Shown here: piece after piece, positions 39,901-50,803 of the stretch
Layout: each line of letters starts with the position of its first letter
How positions within the stretch are numbered: position 1 is the stretch's first letter
Assembly: GCA_013398615.1 (NCBI GenBank)
Contig: VZSR01001685.1
Coordinates: 34,529,637-34,593,636, forward strand
DNA from: Brachypodius melanocephalos
Lineage: Eukaryota > Chordata > Aves > Passeriformes > Pycnonotidae
DNA: 64,000 nucleotides
Direction of reading: 5' to 3'
The notes under the pieces: generated by a model
The model's input: the letters and a program-made list of their open reading frames with translations, nothing else
Told to the model about the DNA's origin: nothing
Databases searched by the model: none
Made by a program: the position numbers and the translations under genes

Positions 39901-40651
39901 ACCACAGTACCTACCATTTATAAAACGGTAACAAGCAACTAAATCGCTTTCTGTAACTGATCCAGTGTGTGCCACGTGCCCACAGACACCTCTCTCACAG
40001 GCCATGGGTGTGTAAGCTCCCCTTATCTGAGTGTACAGGACCCTTGCTGTAGAAGACTTGGGTACCCCCATGTGAGCCTGGGGCCCCACCAACACCTTCT
40101 GCTATGCCCAGGAGGAGACTGCACCCCAAGGTGTGGGTTGTAGGGGTGCCCATGGTGTCTTTGGGGAGCTGGAGGCAGCTGCTGAGGGTACCCACAGGGT
40201 GGGAGGTGGCACTGCCAAGTTCCAGCAGAGCCCCTGATGCTGTGGGACCTCATCAGAACCCATGGCACTGGGGTTTGCCCATGTCACACAGGCCTGATGG
40301 CTGCTGCTTTCACTCCAGACTTTCTGCCCCTATTAAAAGTGTTAAAGCTTTTTTCATACTTGTTTTCAGGGAGGGTTCTTCTGTTTGAGAAGTATCACGG
40401 TAATTTCCTGGTTGCTACTTATTCCAGCTGATGCACTCCCTTCCTTTTTCATGAGATCACTTGGGGCAAGTAGCCCCCTGACAGTTTGGGCGCACTGTTT
40501 GCACTCACATCTTTCTCTTAGCAGGCATTGCCATCTAGGCCACTTGCCTACGGTGGGCTGTGCAACCACCTCTACCTTGGTGTCATAATAAAAAATGTAA
40601 TTGGTCTGAAAGAATTTCACAGGTCAATAAAGTGTTAAATTTTGTCTCCAG

Positions 40652-40785
40652 GTGCCGAGGAAGATGAGGATAGTGCAGTGATAACAACATCCAGAACAGT
40701 TCCAAAGTTATCAACAACTAGTGATGCATCCAGGGCTGAGACCACCACAGTGAAAATGCAGACCAAGGTGCCTGCACAAACAAAG
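40652..40785 (+). CDS. SDC2: SDC2 coding exon 3 (central ectodomain)
   Basis: This 134-base exon sits between an acceptor (TTTTGTCTCCAG, AG at 40650-40651) and a GTGCGT donor at 40786. It enters in phase 1, completing the glycine codon split with exon 2, and leaves in phase 0. The translation starts AEEDEDSAVITTSR and ends KMQTKVPAQTK. This aligns with the human stretch containing ADEDVES and TTSRP and ending NKIPAQTK. The segment is rich in Thr and Ser and acidic at its start, as expected for the fast-evolving spacer part of a syndecan ectodomain. It is less conserved than exons 2 and 5, but length and phase match the family. The frame stays open past the donor for 41 codons (see findings). 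Confidence 0.95.
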
Positions 40786-41574
40786 GTGCGTGGCTGGAGA
40801 GCAAGACCATTTAAAATTATTCCACTGTACATTCTTGATGGTTTGATGTTAGGTCTTCTATTTATATGGATTAAAAAGCACCCTCAACTTACTACTACAG
40901 CCTACTAAATGACTACAGAGCTGTTTGTTTTCATTCCTACTAGAAAGTGTGTATGGCAACATCTGGATTTCACATGAAAGAAGAGAGAGATGGAAAATAA
41001 TGTATCATGATACACTACACAGTTTCTCAAGATACCTTTGAGCCTGAGCTGTACCTTTTTTACATTTCTCAAAGAGTTATTCAAAAATTCAGTGTGAAAG
41101 TTCCCTTCTCAAAGGAGAATGCTGTATGATTTGGATGTCGTTTGAGCACTCAGCAGGTTCCATTTAGTATGTTAGTATTTCCTTCTACCACCATAGATCA
41201 TACTGCCTAAGTTACCCTCACAGGTGTTCTGCATATAACATATTTGATGTGTTAATTTCAGAGTTTTACTTTGTTCAGAGGCTGTTACTCTGATAAACAC
41301 AGGCAATATTAAAAGCTGTTTGCTAAATATACTTTTGGAGGTTTTAAACTTATGGGCAGTGTTTCTCATTCTGACATGATGACGACGAATAGATCCAATT
41401 ACAATGTCTAGACCAGCTTTCTGTGCTCTATAAACTTCCTGTGTGTTGTGTTGGTGTTGTGCAGTGTGTGCGTGGAGCCACAGCTACATGACTGCCCACG
41501 GCAGGCTGTGACTGTGCCAACTTGTGGTCTGCCCTCCCTGTAAGCAATGCTCAGTTTTCTTTTTTGTGCCACAG
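40786..41574 (+). other. SDC2 intron 3
   Basis: This 789-base GT-AG intron starts with GTGCGT and ends with GCCACAG. The reading frame from exon 3 stays open to a stop at 40906-40908. Otherwise no element is recognised. Confidence 0.93.
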
Positions 41575-41710
41575 TCACCTGAAGAAATTGATAAAGAGGA
41601 AAGGTCTGAGATGGATGCCAAGAAAAAGAGCGATGACCCAGGGGATGACACCGATGTGTTCACTCAGAAGCATTCAGAAAACCTCTTCCAGAGAACAGAA
41701 GTTCTGGCAG
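41575..41710 (+). CDS. SDC2: SDC2 coding exon 4 (juxtamembrane ectodomain)
   Basis: This 136-base exon starts after TTTTGTGCCACAG (AG at 41573-41574) and ends at a GTGAGG donor at 41711. It enters in phase 0 and leaves in phase 1. The translation begins SPEEIDKEERSEMDAKKKSD and ends with HSENLFQRTEVLA. The last part matches the human juxtamembrane HSDSLFKRTEVLA, just before the membrane helix. In syndecan-2 this region is where the ectodomain is shed by proteases and where cell-adhesion activity maps. Compared with human it has a lysine run (AKKK) in place of RKMDPAEE-type sequence. Reading through the donor would give about 21 extra residues and then a stop at 41773, so intron 4 retention would make a protein lacking the membrane helix. 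Confidence 0.95.
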
Positions 41711-42924
41711 GTGAGGCAGTGTTTGCCAAGGTCTATCTCACCAGAAATAAAACAGAAGGGATCTGTATCAAATAATGCAAACTAAACATTTGAGTTTTCT
41801 TGGCAAATTCACACTATTAAACACATTAGTACTAAGCACATTCATAGTGGGTAGCCAGTGGTTGATTTGATGAGAGTTAATTGGGCATCTTGGGGAAATA
41901 TTTAATAGCGAAGTCCGTTGCTAATTGATTTGATGCCCACAAGTTGAACACTGTGAGATGAGTATCTGGAGCTTTCACAGCTCAGAAAAGGAGCTGGAAT
42001 TTGACTGATGAATATAAGGAAGAAATGTATTTCTCACACCCCTAGAGCAAATTGCTGTCTGGTCCATCTGGTGCATATGAAAACTGCTTGGGGGGAGCTC
42101 ATGGCAGCCATGGCTGGATGGAGAGGGATGGATAAGCACAATCCGTCAGGGTACAGAGGTCCATTAAGATAAAGAGGATCTATTTCTATGCATCACCTAG
42201 CAAGGCACAAGCTTGCCACCAGTGTTTTCACTACCTGTGAGGGTTTTTTTTGCCTAAGGACGGTGTTTACAGGTATATTTTTTCCCCATGCATTTGGAAG
42301 GGGAGTTGGGAGCCATAAAAGTCACATAGTTTTGGATCACATCTTCCTATGAGCATCAAAATGTGAAATAACCTTAAATCCACATCAGTGGAAGCAGGTG
42401 GGTTTCCTCTCGAAGCCTGGTTGGGAGTTGATACTTTTCACGCACTCACAAGTGCATAAAGTATTCTCTCCTATTATTAATAATAGGAAGTTTATTTCAG
42501 TGCAGAGTCAGAGTGAAAGCTGGTAGAGAAAAGTAAAAGCCCATTTCTTAGCTAGGGTAGCAAAATCTTTTAAAGTTGCAAGTGTAACTGTTGAAAAATG
42601 AGTTTGAAAGACAGATTAATGCTCTGGCAGTACTAGTGGCCTTCTTAGTTGAGGTTTTGAAAAAAATTTAGTAACTTCCTTAAAACCAGCTTGTTGGATC
42701 TCTGACTTGTAAGTAGAATGGAATTTTAAATGATTGCCTTCATGAATGCAAACAAGCTTTCTGACAGTATATTTCAGGATACTAATGATGAAGACAGCTG
42801 CATAATGGGAGCCCTTTCCTGCAATTTGAAAATAATAGCAAACTCGTTGTGTGAGCTGAAAAAGAAGTATGATGCTAAACTTGCTTTACTGGCATATTGT
42901 GAATCTCTGTTTCTTTGATTACAG
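41711..42924 (+). other. SDC2 intron 4
   Basis: This 1214-base GT-AG intron runs from GTGAGG to GATTACAG. It contains an 18-base perfect palindrome at 42470-42487 and no recognisable repeat element or gene. Confidence 0.93.
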
Positions 42925-43088
42925 CTGTTATTGCTGGCGGAGTTATTGGTTTTCTTTTTGCAATCTTCCTTATCCTGCTGCTGGTGTATCGCATGAGAAA
43001 GAAGGATGAAGGCAGTTACGACCTTGGTGAACGTAAACCATCCTGTGCTGCCTATCAAAAGGCACCAACTAAGGAGTTTTATGCATAA
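42925..43088 (+). CDS. SDC2: SDC2 coding exon 5 (transmembrane and cytoplasmic domain, stop)
   Basis: The exon follows the acceptor TTTGATTACAG (AG at 42923-42924) in phase 1 and ends at TAA 43086-43088. It encodes the single membrane helix, AVIAGGVIGFLFAIFLILLL, containing the GGVIG (GxxxG) dimerisation motif. Then come VYRMRKKDEGSYDLGE (conserved C1 region), a short V region, and C2 ending EFYA, the PDZ-binding tail recognised by syntenin, CASK and synectin. These segments are nearly identical to human SDC2, confirming syndecan-2 rather than SDC4, SDC1 or SDC3. One clear difference is in the V region. It reads KPSCAAYQK, with a cysteine (TGT at about 43044) where human has serine. The total coding length of 181 codons plus a 20-codon signal exon equals the human 201 residues. 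Confidence 0.97.
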
Positions 43089-43134
43089 AATTCCTATTTA
43101 GTGTCTCTATTTATGAGATCACTGAACTTTTTAA

Positions 43135-43140
43135 AATAAA
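43135..43140 (+). terminator. Proximal SDC2 poly(A) signal AATAAA
   Basis: A canonical hexamer lies 47 bases after the stop codon. Use of this site would leave a 3' UTR of only about 70 bases. A T-rich stretch follows at about 43161, compatible with a downstream element. Whether it is used is unknown. Confidence 0.45.
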
Positions 43141-44095
43141 GCTTTTGCATAGAATAATGAAGGTTTTTTTTCATTAAAGAGCCGTTATGGCACCTTTATG
43201 ATAAAACCCCATTGTATTTAAAACTTTTCACATATTCGTTTAAAAATGTAAAATTAAAACTTAACATTTGCAGTGTTCTGTGAATAACAGTGGCAAAGCA
43301 TTATTTTATAAAACCATTGATGTTCACTGAATGATTTTTAAAACTTTATGCATAAATATAATGAAAATTATTGTTTTATCCTATGTTTCAATGAAAGTTG
43401 TTTAATTTTGGTCAGCATGTCTCAGATTGATCTTACAAGTTAGTTTTTATTTCATTAATTTATCTGTTTCCAAAAAATGCCTTTTTGTAGTTGTCATGGT
43501 GCAATTTGTCTTCAGATAATTCAGATAACAGTAACTTTTAGTGTAAATGTAATTTTTCAGCTATGTAAACTTCAACCTCCACTTTGTATAAATTTAAGTG
43601 TCAGAATATCAATTTTACACTTTGCATTGTTTCTCAGCATACCTGTAGCTTCAGTGAGATTTGTAACTGCAAATTAATGTGTAAAATTGGATTATTACTA
43701 CAAACTGTATAGTCATATTCTTACTAAACAAATCTCCTGTAAGGAAGATTTGTAGTAAGCTACTGACAAACCTAAGCAAACCCAAAGACTCTAACAGTGT
43801 TTTGAGAAGTTGCTGCAGATTTCTATGGCCACTGTATTTGTTAATTATTTGCAATTTGAAGGTACAAGTAGAGGTTTAAATTTTTGTTCTTTAAAAATGC
43901 ATTTAAGTTGTAAACGTCTTTAAAGCCTTTGAAGTGCCTATGATTATATGTGACTCGTTGCAGACTGGTGTTAGTGAGTATATAACAGTAACAGAAAAAA
44001 TGTTGGTATTTTATAAGCACAGACAACTCTAATGGTAACTTTTGTAGTCTTACGTGGATAGACATAATTGTAATTTGGGAACATAAACACTACTG

Positions 44096-44101
44096 AATAA
44101 A
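44096..44101 (+). terminator. Intermediate SDC2 poly(A) signal AATAAA
   Basis: A canonical hexamer lies about 1.0 kb into the 3' UTR and is followed within 40-60 bases by TG/T-rich sequence (about 44130-44170). It is a plausible alternative polyadenylation site giving a roughly 1 kb UTR. Confidence 0.4.
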
Positions 44102-45107
44102 TCATGTGGCCTAATACTGAGAATTCTATTGTGATATACTTTTGTATGTTTTTCATTTTATGTCTATTTGCTTATGTTTTAATGTCACAGAGTACATCTA
44201 GTAGATCTTAAAAATCCAGACCAAAAAAAGAAAGGCTGTTGATCAAGGTGATCCTCACACCAGATTTATTGCTAAGGTGGCAGAGAGAAGTGGGAATGTT
44301 TAAGTCTTGCATCTGGTGTATCGGCTGTGAGACATTTGACTTCTGCATTATGTTTAATGGCAGCCTTGACACAGGCCTGTTCTTCCTGCAAATGTTGTTT
44401 TCCCTACTGTAAAATTCAAAGGAGTACCCCAGTTGGTTTACTGTGTGTATTTGTTTTTTATCTGTTGTTCGCGTTTTTTTCCCTGTCCCTTTGGAGAATT
44501 TTGGTTTGTTCTGCTCAGACTCCAGCAGAAGAATTGAGACAAGTGGAATATCTTCATAAGAGAAGAAAGAAATTCCAAGTAGAAGAGAGAAGTCTCTGTT
44601 GCTTAGACCTTAGATAGGTGCTGGATAGAGGGACACACAGGGAGAAGATGATAGTCTGCCTCCTTATATTATGCTTTGTAACAGACAAATGGCTTTGTCT
44701 TCTGCTCTGTTGACCCCCTCATTTTTTACTTTTGAGATTCCCAGAATACAGGTGTTTGGGATGTCAAGCTGAAGTGCTTTTCGGAAATGGCAATGTATTG
44801 TAAATAAGATCTGGTAGCTCTTCAGATAAGAGTTGTGCAACTTGTATTTGTTGCTGTCCCAAGTTCAGTGGTCGTTTAGGAACAAACAAATGCTATCCTG
44901 TGCTAAAATATTTAATATATTGCTTTTTACTTATACTTAACTGGCAAGTTTTTCAAAGCCATACAAGTTCAGCAAGTAAAAACAGGGTAAGAATTTAACA
45001 GGTGTATCTTGTGCAATATTTAGTGAACTTCAATTAGTAAAATAACTGCTTGAAATAACTGTGCCAAGAAAAGAAAATTTCTGGCAAATGCTGCGCCACT
45101 GCTGTAA

Positions 45108-45138
45108 AATAAAGCATTTGTTAAAGTGCCAAAATAAA
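45108..45138 (+). terminator. Distal SDC2 poly(A) signal pair (two AATAAA)
   Basis: Hexamers at 45108-45113 and 45133-45138 lie 25 bases apart, and T-rich sequence with TTTATTTGTAT follows at about 45160. Clustered signals near the expected 2 kb UTR length make this the best candidate for the main 3' end of SDC2. Confidence 0.6.
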
Positions 45139-48100
45139 GTCTACTATGCCTAAACTAATACTTTATTTGTATAGTCTGACATCCAGTTTTTTGAAGCCCA
45201 CTTTGCTTAAAGTAGTAGATCTGAATTTCTTTCAAGGGTGCAATGAATATTGCTGTAAGTATAGCTATAAATATTAAACACCAGATAAACTGTCTTCTCC
45301 TTCTTTATAAGCAAATTGATAATAAGTAGCTGTTTTGATTTTATTTGTGTATGTTAGATTCTGCCTCTGTATCTACTGTACAGGCCACTTTATTCAACAT
45401 AGACATCTGTTGTAATTATGCAGACTACCAAATATTATGCTTGTCTGGTTCCTCCTGCATCTGTTTACAAACAGAAGCAATGGTAAATTTTCAGCTTTAT
45501 TTAACCATTTGCCTTTTTTTCCCTGCACATTCATTATCCACTCTGTTACATGCAGAAGAGGTTTAATGCTTCAGCTGTGTACGTGGACCTGAAATACTGC
45601 AGTCTTCCCACCCTCCCTAACAAAAACCTGAAACTTCTGAACACGTAGTAGGTGTGTTAATAGCATTTATCATCTCATGATCTCTTTGCCTTTCTTTTTT
45701 CAGTGCCAAACCATACTATTAGGGAAAAATTCTAACAGAGCTATCATCTTGGTTATAAACATTAGTTCAGTTTTCATCAGTTTGAAAACCAGTCTGGTGA
45801 AGACACTCGACTCCCAGCAATGCCGTTCAGAAGGAATTGGCAGCCGAATGTGTGTCTCTTAGGCTGAGGCTTCCTAGCACGAGTTGGTCTTCAGTTTCCT
45901 TTCCCTTTTGTTCTCTGCTTCCTGGATGTGTTTCTAGCAATACTCTGGCTACTCATGGATGTTGCTGGGCAGCTGGCAGTCTCTGTGCCAGGCTGTGGTG
46001 CTGCGCCACCTGCCCTCAGCTAGCCAGGCCTTTTTCTAGAGACCCTTGGCTCTGCTATGCCCCTAGCAGCTCTGGAATTCTTCAGCAATCTGATACAGTG
46101 TCTCCTTGGGATTAATAGGCTCTAGTGTTTATCAGAATCCCATTTTGCTTTGATTTACCCTGGGTTATAAATTGTTACTTCCTCTTAGATTCTTAGTAAA
46201 AGAAGCCAAATGCAACTAGTGTGAAGCTTCTGCTGAAAGCAGGCTCTTGCCTTTGCTTTATTCATGACAAAATAACTTCAGAAGTTGAGTACATGGTTCC
46301 TCTGCTTGCCAGCTTTATGAGTGAATTGTAGCTCATGTTTACAACTGCATAGTTAGCTTTTTCTTCACTTTTGAGCATTGCGCTTCACTGAAATAGGATA
46401 AAATAAAAATTGCATCTCCTAACAAGAGAGTAGTATATTTGTAACTTTGACTAGTTCTTTTCTTTTTTTTTAATACTTAGAGCTATGTATGGAAATGATG
46501 GTGAAGTGCAGTCTTAAATACTATTTTTAAGCAACATATGGAATACAGGAAACTTTAAGGAAACAATTATCCAGATAAACATTAAATAAAAACTATTGGA
46601 GTGAGGCAGATGATGATATTATGCTATTTATGTATTTTCCTTAAGTAAGCAAGTGAGAAGGGAGGAGGAATCCAAGGAGGAAAGCTCTCTGTGGAAACTA
46701 TTATTCTCATAGATAGAAATAATACAGCAATTTTTTTTAGACTTGCAGTCACTTATATTTGTTAATTAGCACTTGTTTAATCAGACTGGCGTAATTTCCT
46801 TTAAGGAAATATTTGTTGTCCACTTTTAATGAGCATTAATATTCATTTTGTTACACTTAAGCTCTCGGCCGTGTATCCCAGAGCTCTGAACTTTGGTGTG
46901 AAAGCTCTGTGCTGGGAACTTTTAGAGTGTTGCCTTTCCAAAACTTTCATCAGGCTGAGCGAACACGACTTTGCTTTACAGTTCATCTGAGAAAAGGCAC
47001 AGCTAGTATACCCCTCCCTGCCATGTCTTCTGGTTCCAGGATGGTTTGTGGCTGGAGCAGAAGAGGGGGATGCTGACATGTGCATTCGATTTCCTCACAG
47101 CTCTCAGGCTGACCAGGCACTGGGTTCAGCTGCGTGGGTGGGAGTGGAGGCGCTGTAACCCAACTCTGCCAGGGGAAAAAAGATGCATTGCTGAGGTTTC
47201 TTCCTCTGTAAGATGTGTATTTTTTGCTTCGAAATCAAATAAATAATAAAATTTAAGCGCAGCAGAGCTAGAAATGAAGATGTGAGTGCCTGGATTGGCC
47301 CCTGTGAACCAATTTCACATGTGCATCAGATTTGCCAAGTAGTTGCTTACGTGGGTGGAAATCTGAAAATCCCTCTGTGTACTTGCACTATCTGAGTTCA
47401 GTTTATAGTGGGAATGAGGGGGAGGGGACAGGGCTCCTTTAGAACTGCAGACATTAATTGGGGGTGAGTGGAAAGAAGGCAGGAAGAGAAACTGTCCTGA
47501 CAGCCCATGTTTTCCACTGAAAGTTACAAGGCATTTTGGTTTTTTGAGTTGTTACCATTGCAGTGAAATTGTCCTTCACAAAGAGAATCTATAGGCAGGA
47601 GAGCAAGCAGGTGCTGGTGTCATATCCTGAGAGATACTCCTGGATGCACACAGCTTCCCAGCACATAGAGATGTTGCCAGTGACAGCTCCTGCTGGTGGC
47701 TCAACCCTGGAATTTTGGCTGGAGCAAAGCAGGTGAAGGACCTGCAGGGCTGACCCCGCACGTATCCTGCTGCCCGCACGAGGTACTGGCAGGGTGACAG
47801 GAGGCAATGATTGGGATGCTGTGCTGTGCTTGGGAGGGTTTGGGTTGTCTCATCCATGGGAGGTGGGAAGAAAGGGATGAGATGTGCATCAGGGGCTTTG
47901 CAGTTGAGACATGATGTTACATATTGAAGTAACTTTCCATTTCTTTCCCATGCTTGGAAGATGTCATACTTTCACTACTTTGGACTCTTTTGATACATGT
48001 TTTTAGGGCATACCTTGCAGAACTTTCTAGTTTTTTAATTCACATTGCAGCTTTAAATCTGTAGATGAAATAGATCTGTAAAATGCTGTCGTTTGGCTGG

Positions 48101-49754
48101 GGCTGAGCGCCTCTGTCTCTTATGACCAAGGGTCAGGTCCAAAGAATTCCTCCATCCTGGCAGTTCAGCCCTGGCCTGGAATGAGAGGAAGTAGGAATGT
48201 TTGTGAAAAACTTCCAGAAAAATACTGCAAAACCTGTAATAGTTTGTTGAAAATAAACAGAGCCCAAGTTCTCTGTAGGGGGTGACTTTAATTAATTTAG
48301 ATTTGTTCTGGGGCAATATGCAATTCTTATTTCCCATGGATTTTTATTTGATGAATGCAGAGGAAGTTTCTGATATTTTTCTATGTTTAATCCAAGCGCT
48401 GACGTATAAGGAACAATAATTCCACCAGGCAACCTACTTGAAGTTTATCTAGTGGTGGGAAACTAAGCTCAGTGGAGGAAAAAGCTCTGTGTCCTAGTTA
48501 CCCACCCACCTTGTATGGCCATATGTAGTCCTAGAGAGTAAACAAAGTTTGGTACCCATTTTCCTAAGTTCGTGTGGTGGAATAGGAGCTTTTTCTAAAC
48601 ACTGCAGGTCCCCAAAGGATACCAAAGAGAAATGAGAACAGACTTTCTTTTTGATGTTTTTATGTCATAACCCATAATAGTAACACTCATCTCCTTCCTA
48701 CTCCCCTTTCTAAGTATAGCAGCAGGGGGAAGTCAACAACCATCACACTACATGGTACTGAAAGAATGTAGAACAGCCCAAAGTTCAGTTTTCATCATTC
48801 ATCCCTATAATTTTCCATACCACAGAGCTAACACAAGAGTCTCTTGTGAAAGGAAGAGAAGCAGAGCATGTGCTTCACCCTGGACCAGCCCACAGTGCCA
48901 GATGAGTTAATGCTGACTTGGGAAAAGTCTCAGATGGCAGAGGGAATGGCTCACTCCTGCTCAGACCAAAAAGCCTGAATGAAGGGCCCTGCCTTGCTGC
49001 ATTGCCTCACTGCCAAGCTGTGCCACTTCCGTGCTGGTGAGGCAAGACATCAGCAGCAGTTCTACTGAATCTTCATGATCTGAGCTCCATCCCACAGGAA
49101 AACCTTCTCTGACTCTCACTGTAAGCTTAAATTATTGACTACAATCAAAGCAGCAGCTAGAAACTTGTTTTTAAATCATCAGCTTTCACCCTGTTTTGCA
49201 TTTGCTCCGATATTTTCCTAAAGAAAATTAATTTGTATTGGCTGGTAAACAAGATGGCTTGTTAACTCACAATTTATTCAATCTTTACGCTAAACTTTGC
49301 TCTGCAGCAGTACAGACTATTTTCATAGTTACACCATTACAAAGATTAACTTCAATTTTTTTATATTTTAGTTTTTCCATTCTGTTATGTTAAAATGGTA
49401 AATAAATAATTTTTTACCAGCTAATGCAGTTTATAGCTTTTATTTGTTTCAACTTGCTTTTCAATGTAAATTGAGAATTCATTATGAATGCTTGAAATTA
49501 GCACTTCTTATAAAGTAAAATATATTAGGCCTATCAGAACAAAGATTAGCGAAACTATTTTCACTATAAAGCATGCACAATTATTGTAACTTATTTATTA
49601 CACAGGCGCATTTCTGCTAGTTACTCAGTTGAGTAATTCCAAGAACAATGTCTGTTAGTACTTTAGAACCAGCAAGTCTCAGTCTGTCTTCTTTTTTCCC
49701 ATAAGTAGGAGGAGTACAAGGTTTCCACTTTTTCAGCTTCTAAGTGGTTTTATT

Positions 49755-49773
49755 AAAAAAAAAAAAAAAAAAA
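49755..49773. repeat. Poly-A run (19 A)
   Basis: This is the longest uninterrupted homopolymer in the window and is followed by a second short A run. No retroposed body is recognised upstream. Confidence 0.8.
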
Positions 49774-50653
49774 GAAAAAAATTATACCCACAAAAGAGCT
49801 GTCAAAGTGTCTAAAGTTTTCTTTTACCATCTCAAAAATTGGTTACAGGTGCCCAGCCACGTGACTTCTCACAGTTCATGGTTTGATTTTTGTAATAGCT
49901 CTAGCAATAGAAATCATAAATTTTTCCCTTCCAGTCTGTGATTTTTGTAACGCACTTTCAGCCACTAAAAGCCAAGCAGATTTTTACTTTAGCCTTTCCT
50001 AATGGGACTTTTAATGCAGATTCTGAAATTCCATAGACTTGTTCAGCTGTGCCTCTTCTAAGAAATGCTGTGCCTATTCTTAAAAAAGCAATATGTTTTT
50101 TTAGATAACCTATCAATTTACAAACTTTTTACTTTTCAGCATGTTTATCAAAACTTTCAAACTGTGATCAGACAGACTTCACAAATTTGTGTAGGAATCA
50201 CACCACCTTCTAAATATATATTGTAGAGGACCAGGACTCCAAAATTTTAGTTAGTTTTGGAAGTAACATATTAACTCTCTTGCAGAGTCACTTTTTTTTA
50301 GAGGATTAATGCGTGATTTGAGCAGCCTGTTCAGAGTCTTGTAGTTAAACCTCAAATGAGATACTGGTGAAGCTAGGTCTCAAAGCATGAATCCACACAT
50401 TGAATTGTATCTGTGCTCAAAACCTGTCACAAAATAAAGCACTCTGCACTTTTGGACCTGTTCAGATGATAGCAAGCTATTTTAGCACTCAGTTTCTGTC
50501 CATCTGTCTAGTATCTGCCACTCCAAGAACACTCTCCAGTAAAATGGCTGGCTGAAGCTTATTGAGAGAAGTCACGCTTCTACTCACCCTCCCATCTGCC
50601 TCTGTTAGATGGAGGTTTTATGTTCACATCCTGTATGAACACTCTAATGTGTT

Positions 50654-50803
50654 CACAGAATCATGGGATGGTTTTGTTTAGAAGGGACCTTAAAGATTAT
50701 CTAGTTCCAACCCCCCTGCCCTGGGCAGGGACCCCTTCCACTAGACCAGGTTACTCAAAGACCCATCCAACCTGGCCTAAACACTTCATGGCATGGGGGG
50801 CTG
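50654..50803 (-). mobile_element. CR1 LINE 3'-end fragment, minus strand
   Basis: Read on the plus strand, it starts CACAGAATCATGGGATGG and continues with GAAGGGACCTTAAAGATTAT, CTAGTTCCAACCCCCCTGCC, CCACTAGACCAGGTTACTC and CATCCAACCTGGCCTAAACA. This is the reverse complement of the CR1 3' UTR and its ATTCTGTG-type tail. About 150 bases remain, 5'-truncated. Confidence 0.88.

Larger units (their letters stand above)
33298..40651 (+). other. SDC2 intron 2
   Basis: This 7354-base GT-AG intron runs from donor GTGAGA at 33298 to AG at 40650-40651. It contains one CR1 fragment (34750-35225), a short T/TG simple repeat at about 35971-35993 and a GC-rich, CpG-bearing patch at about 36665-36905. No other gene is recognised. 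Frames in the GC-rich patches at 36.7 kb and 40.1 kb overlap on both strands and are not taken as genes. Confidence 0.9.
1..45160 (+). other. SDC2: SDC2 gene body (part): intron 1 to end of 3' UTR
   Basis: This is the span of the syndecan-2 gene visible here, on the + strand. Four coding exons (33186-33297, 40652-40785, 41575-41710, 42925-43088) join in frame into 181 residues matching SDC2 from the start of the mature ectodomain to the C-terminal EFYA. The first exon, which encodes the signal peptide in other vertebrates, lies upstream: no CpG island, signal-peptide frame or matching donor is seen before 33185. Position 1 is therefore inside intron 1. The 3' limit is set about 20 bases after the last clustered poly(A) signal at 45133. 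Syndecan-2 is a cell-surface heparan sulfate co-receptor for growth factors and matrix, acting in cell adhesion, filopodia and dendritic spine formation, and angiogenesis. Confidence 0.9.
43089..45160 (+). other. SDC2: SDC2 3' untranslated region
   Basis: About 2.07 kb of AT-rich sequence follows the stop codon, without exon signals or repeats, and ends in two close AATAAA hexamers at 45108 and 45133. This length is similar to the roughly 2 kb 3' UTR of mammalian SDC2. AUUUA pentamers at 43096-43100 and 43109-43113 lie just after the stop and could affect stability. Earlier AATAAA hexamers at 43135 and 44096 would give short UTRs. The downstream limit is inferred from the signals, not from RNA evidence. 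Confidence 0.75.
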
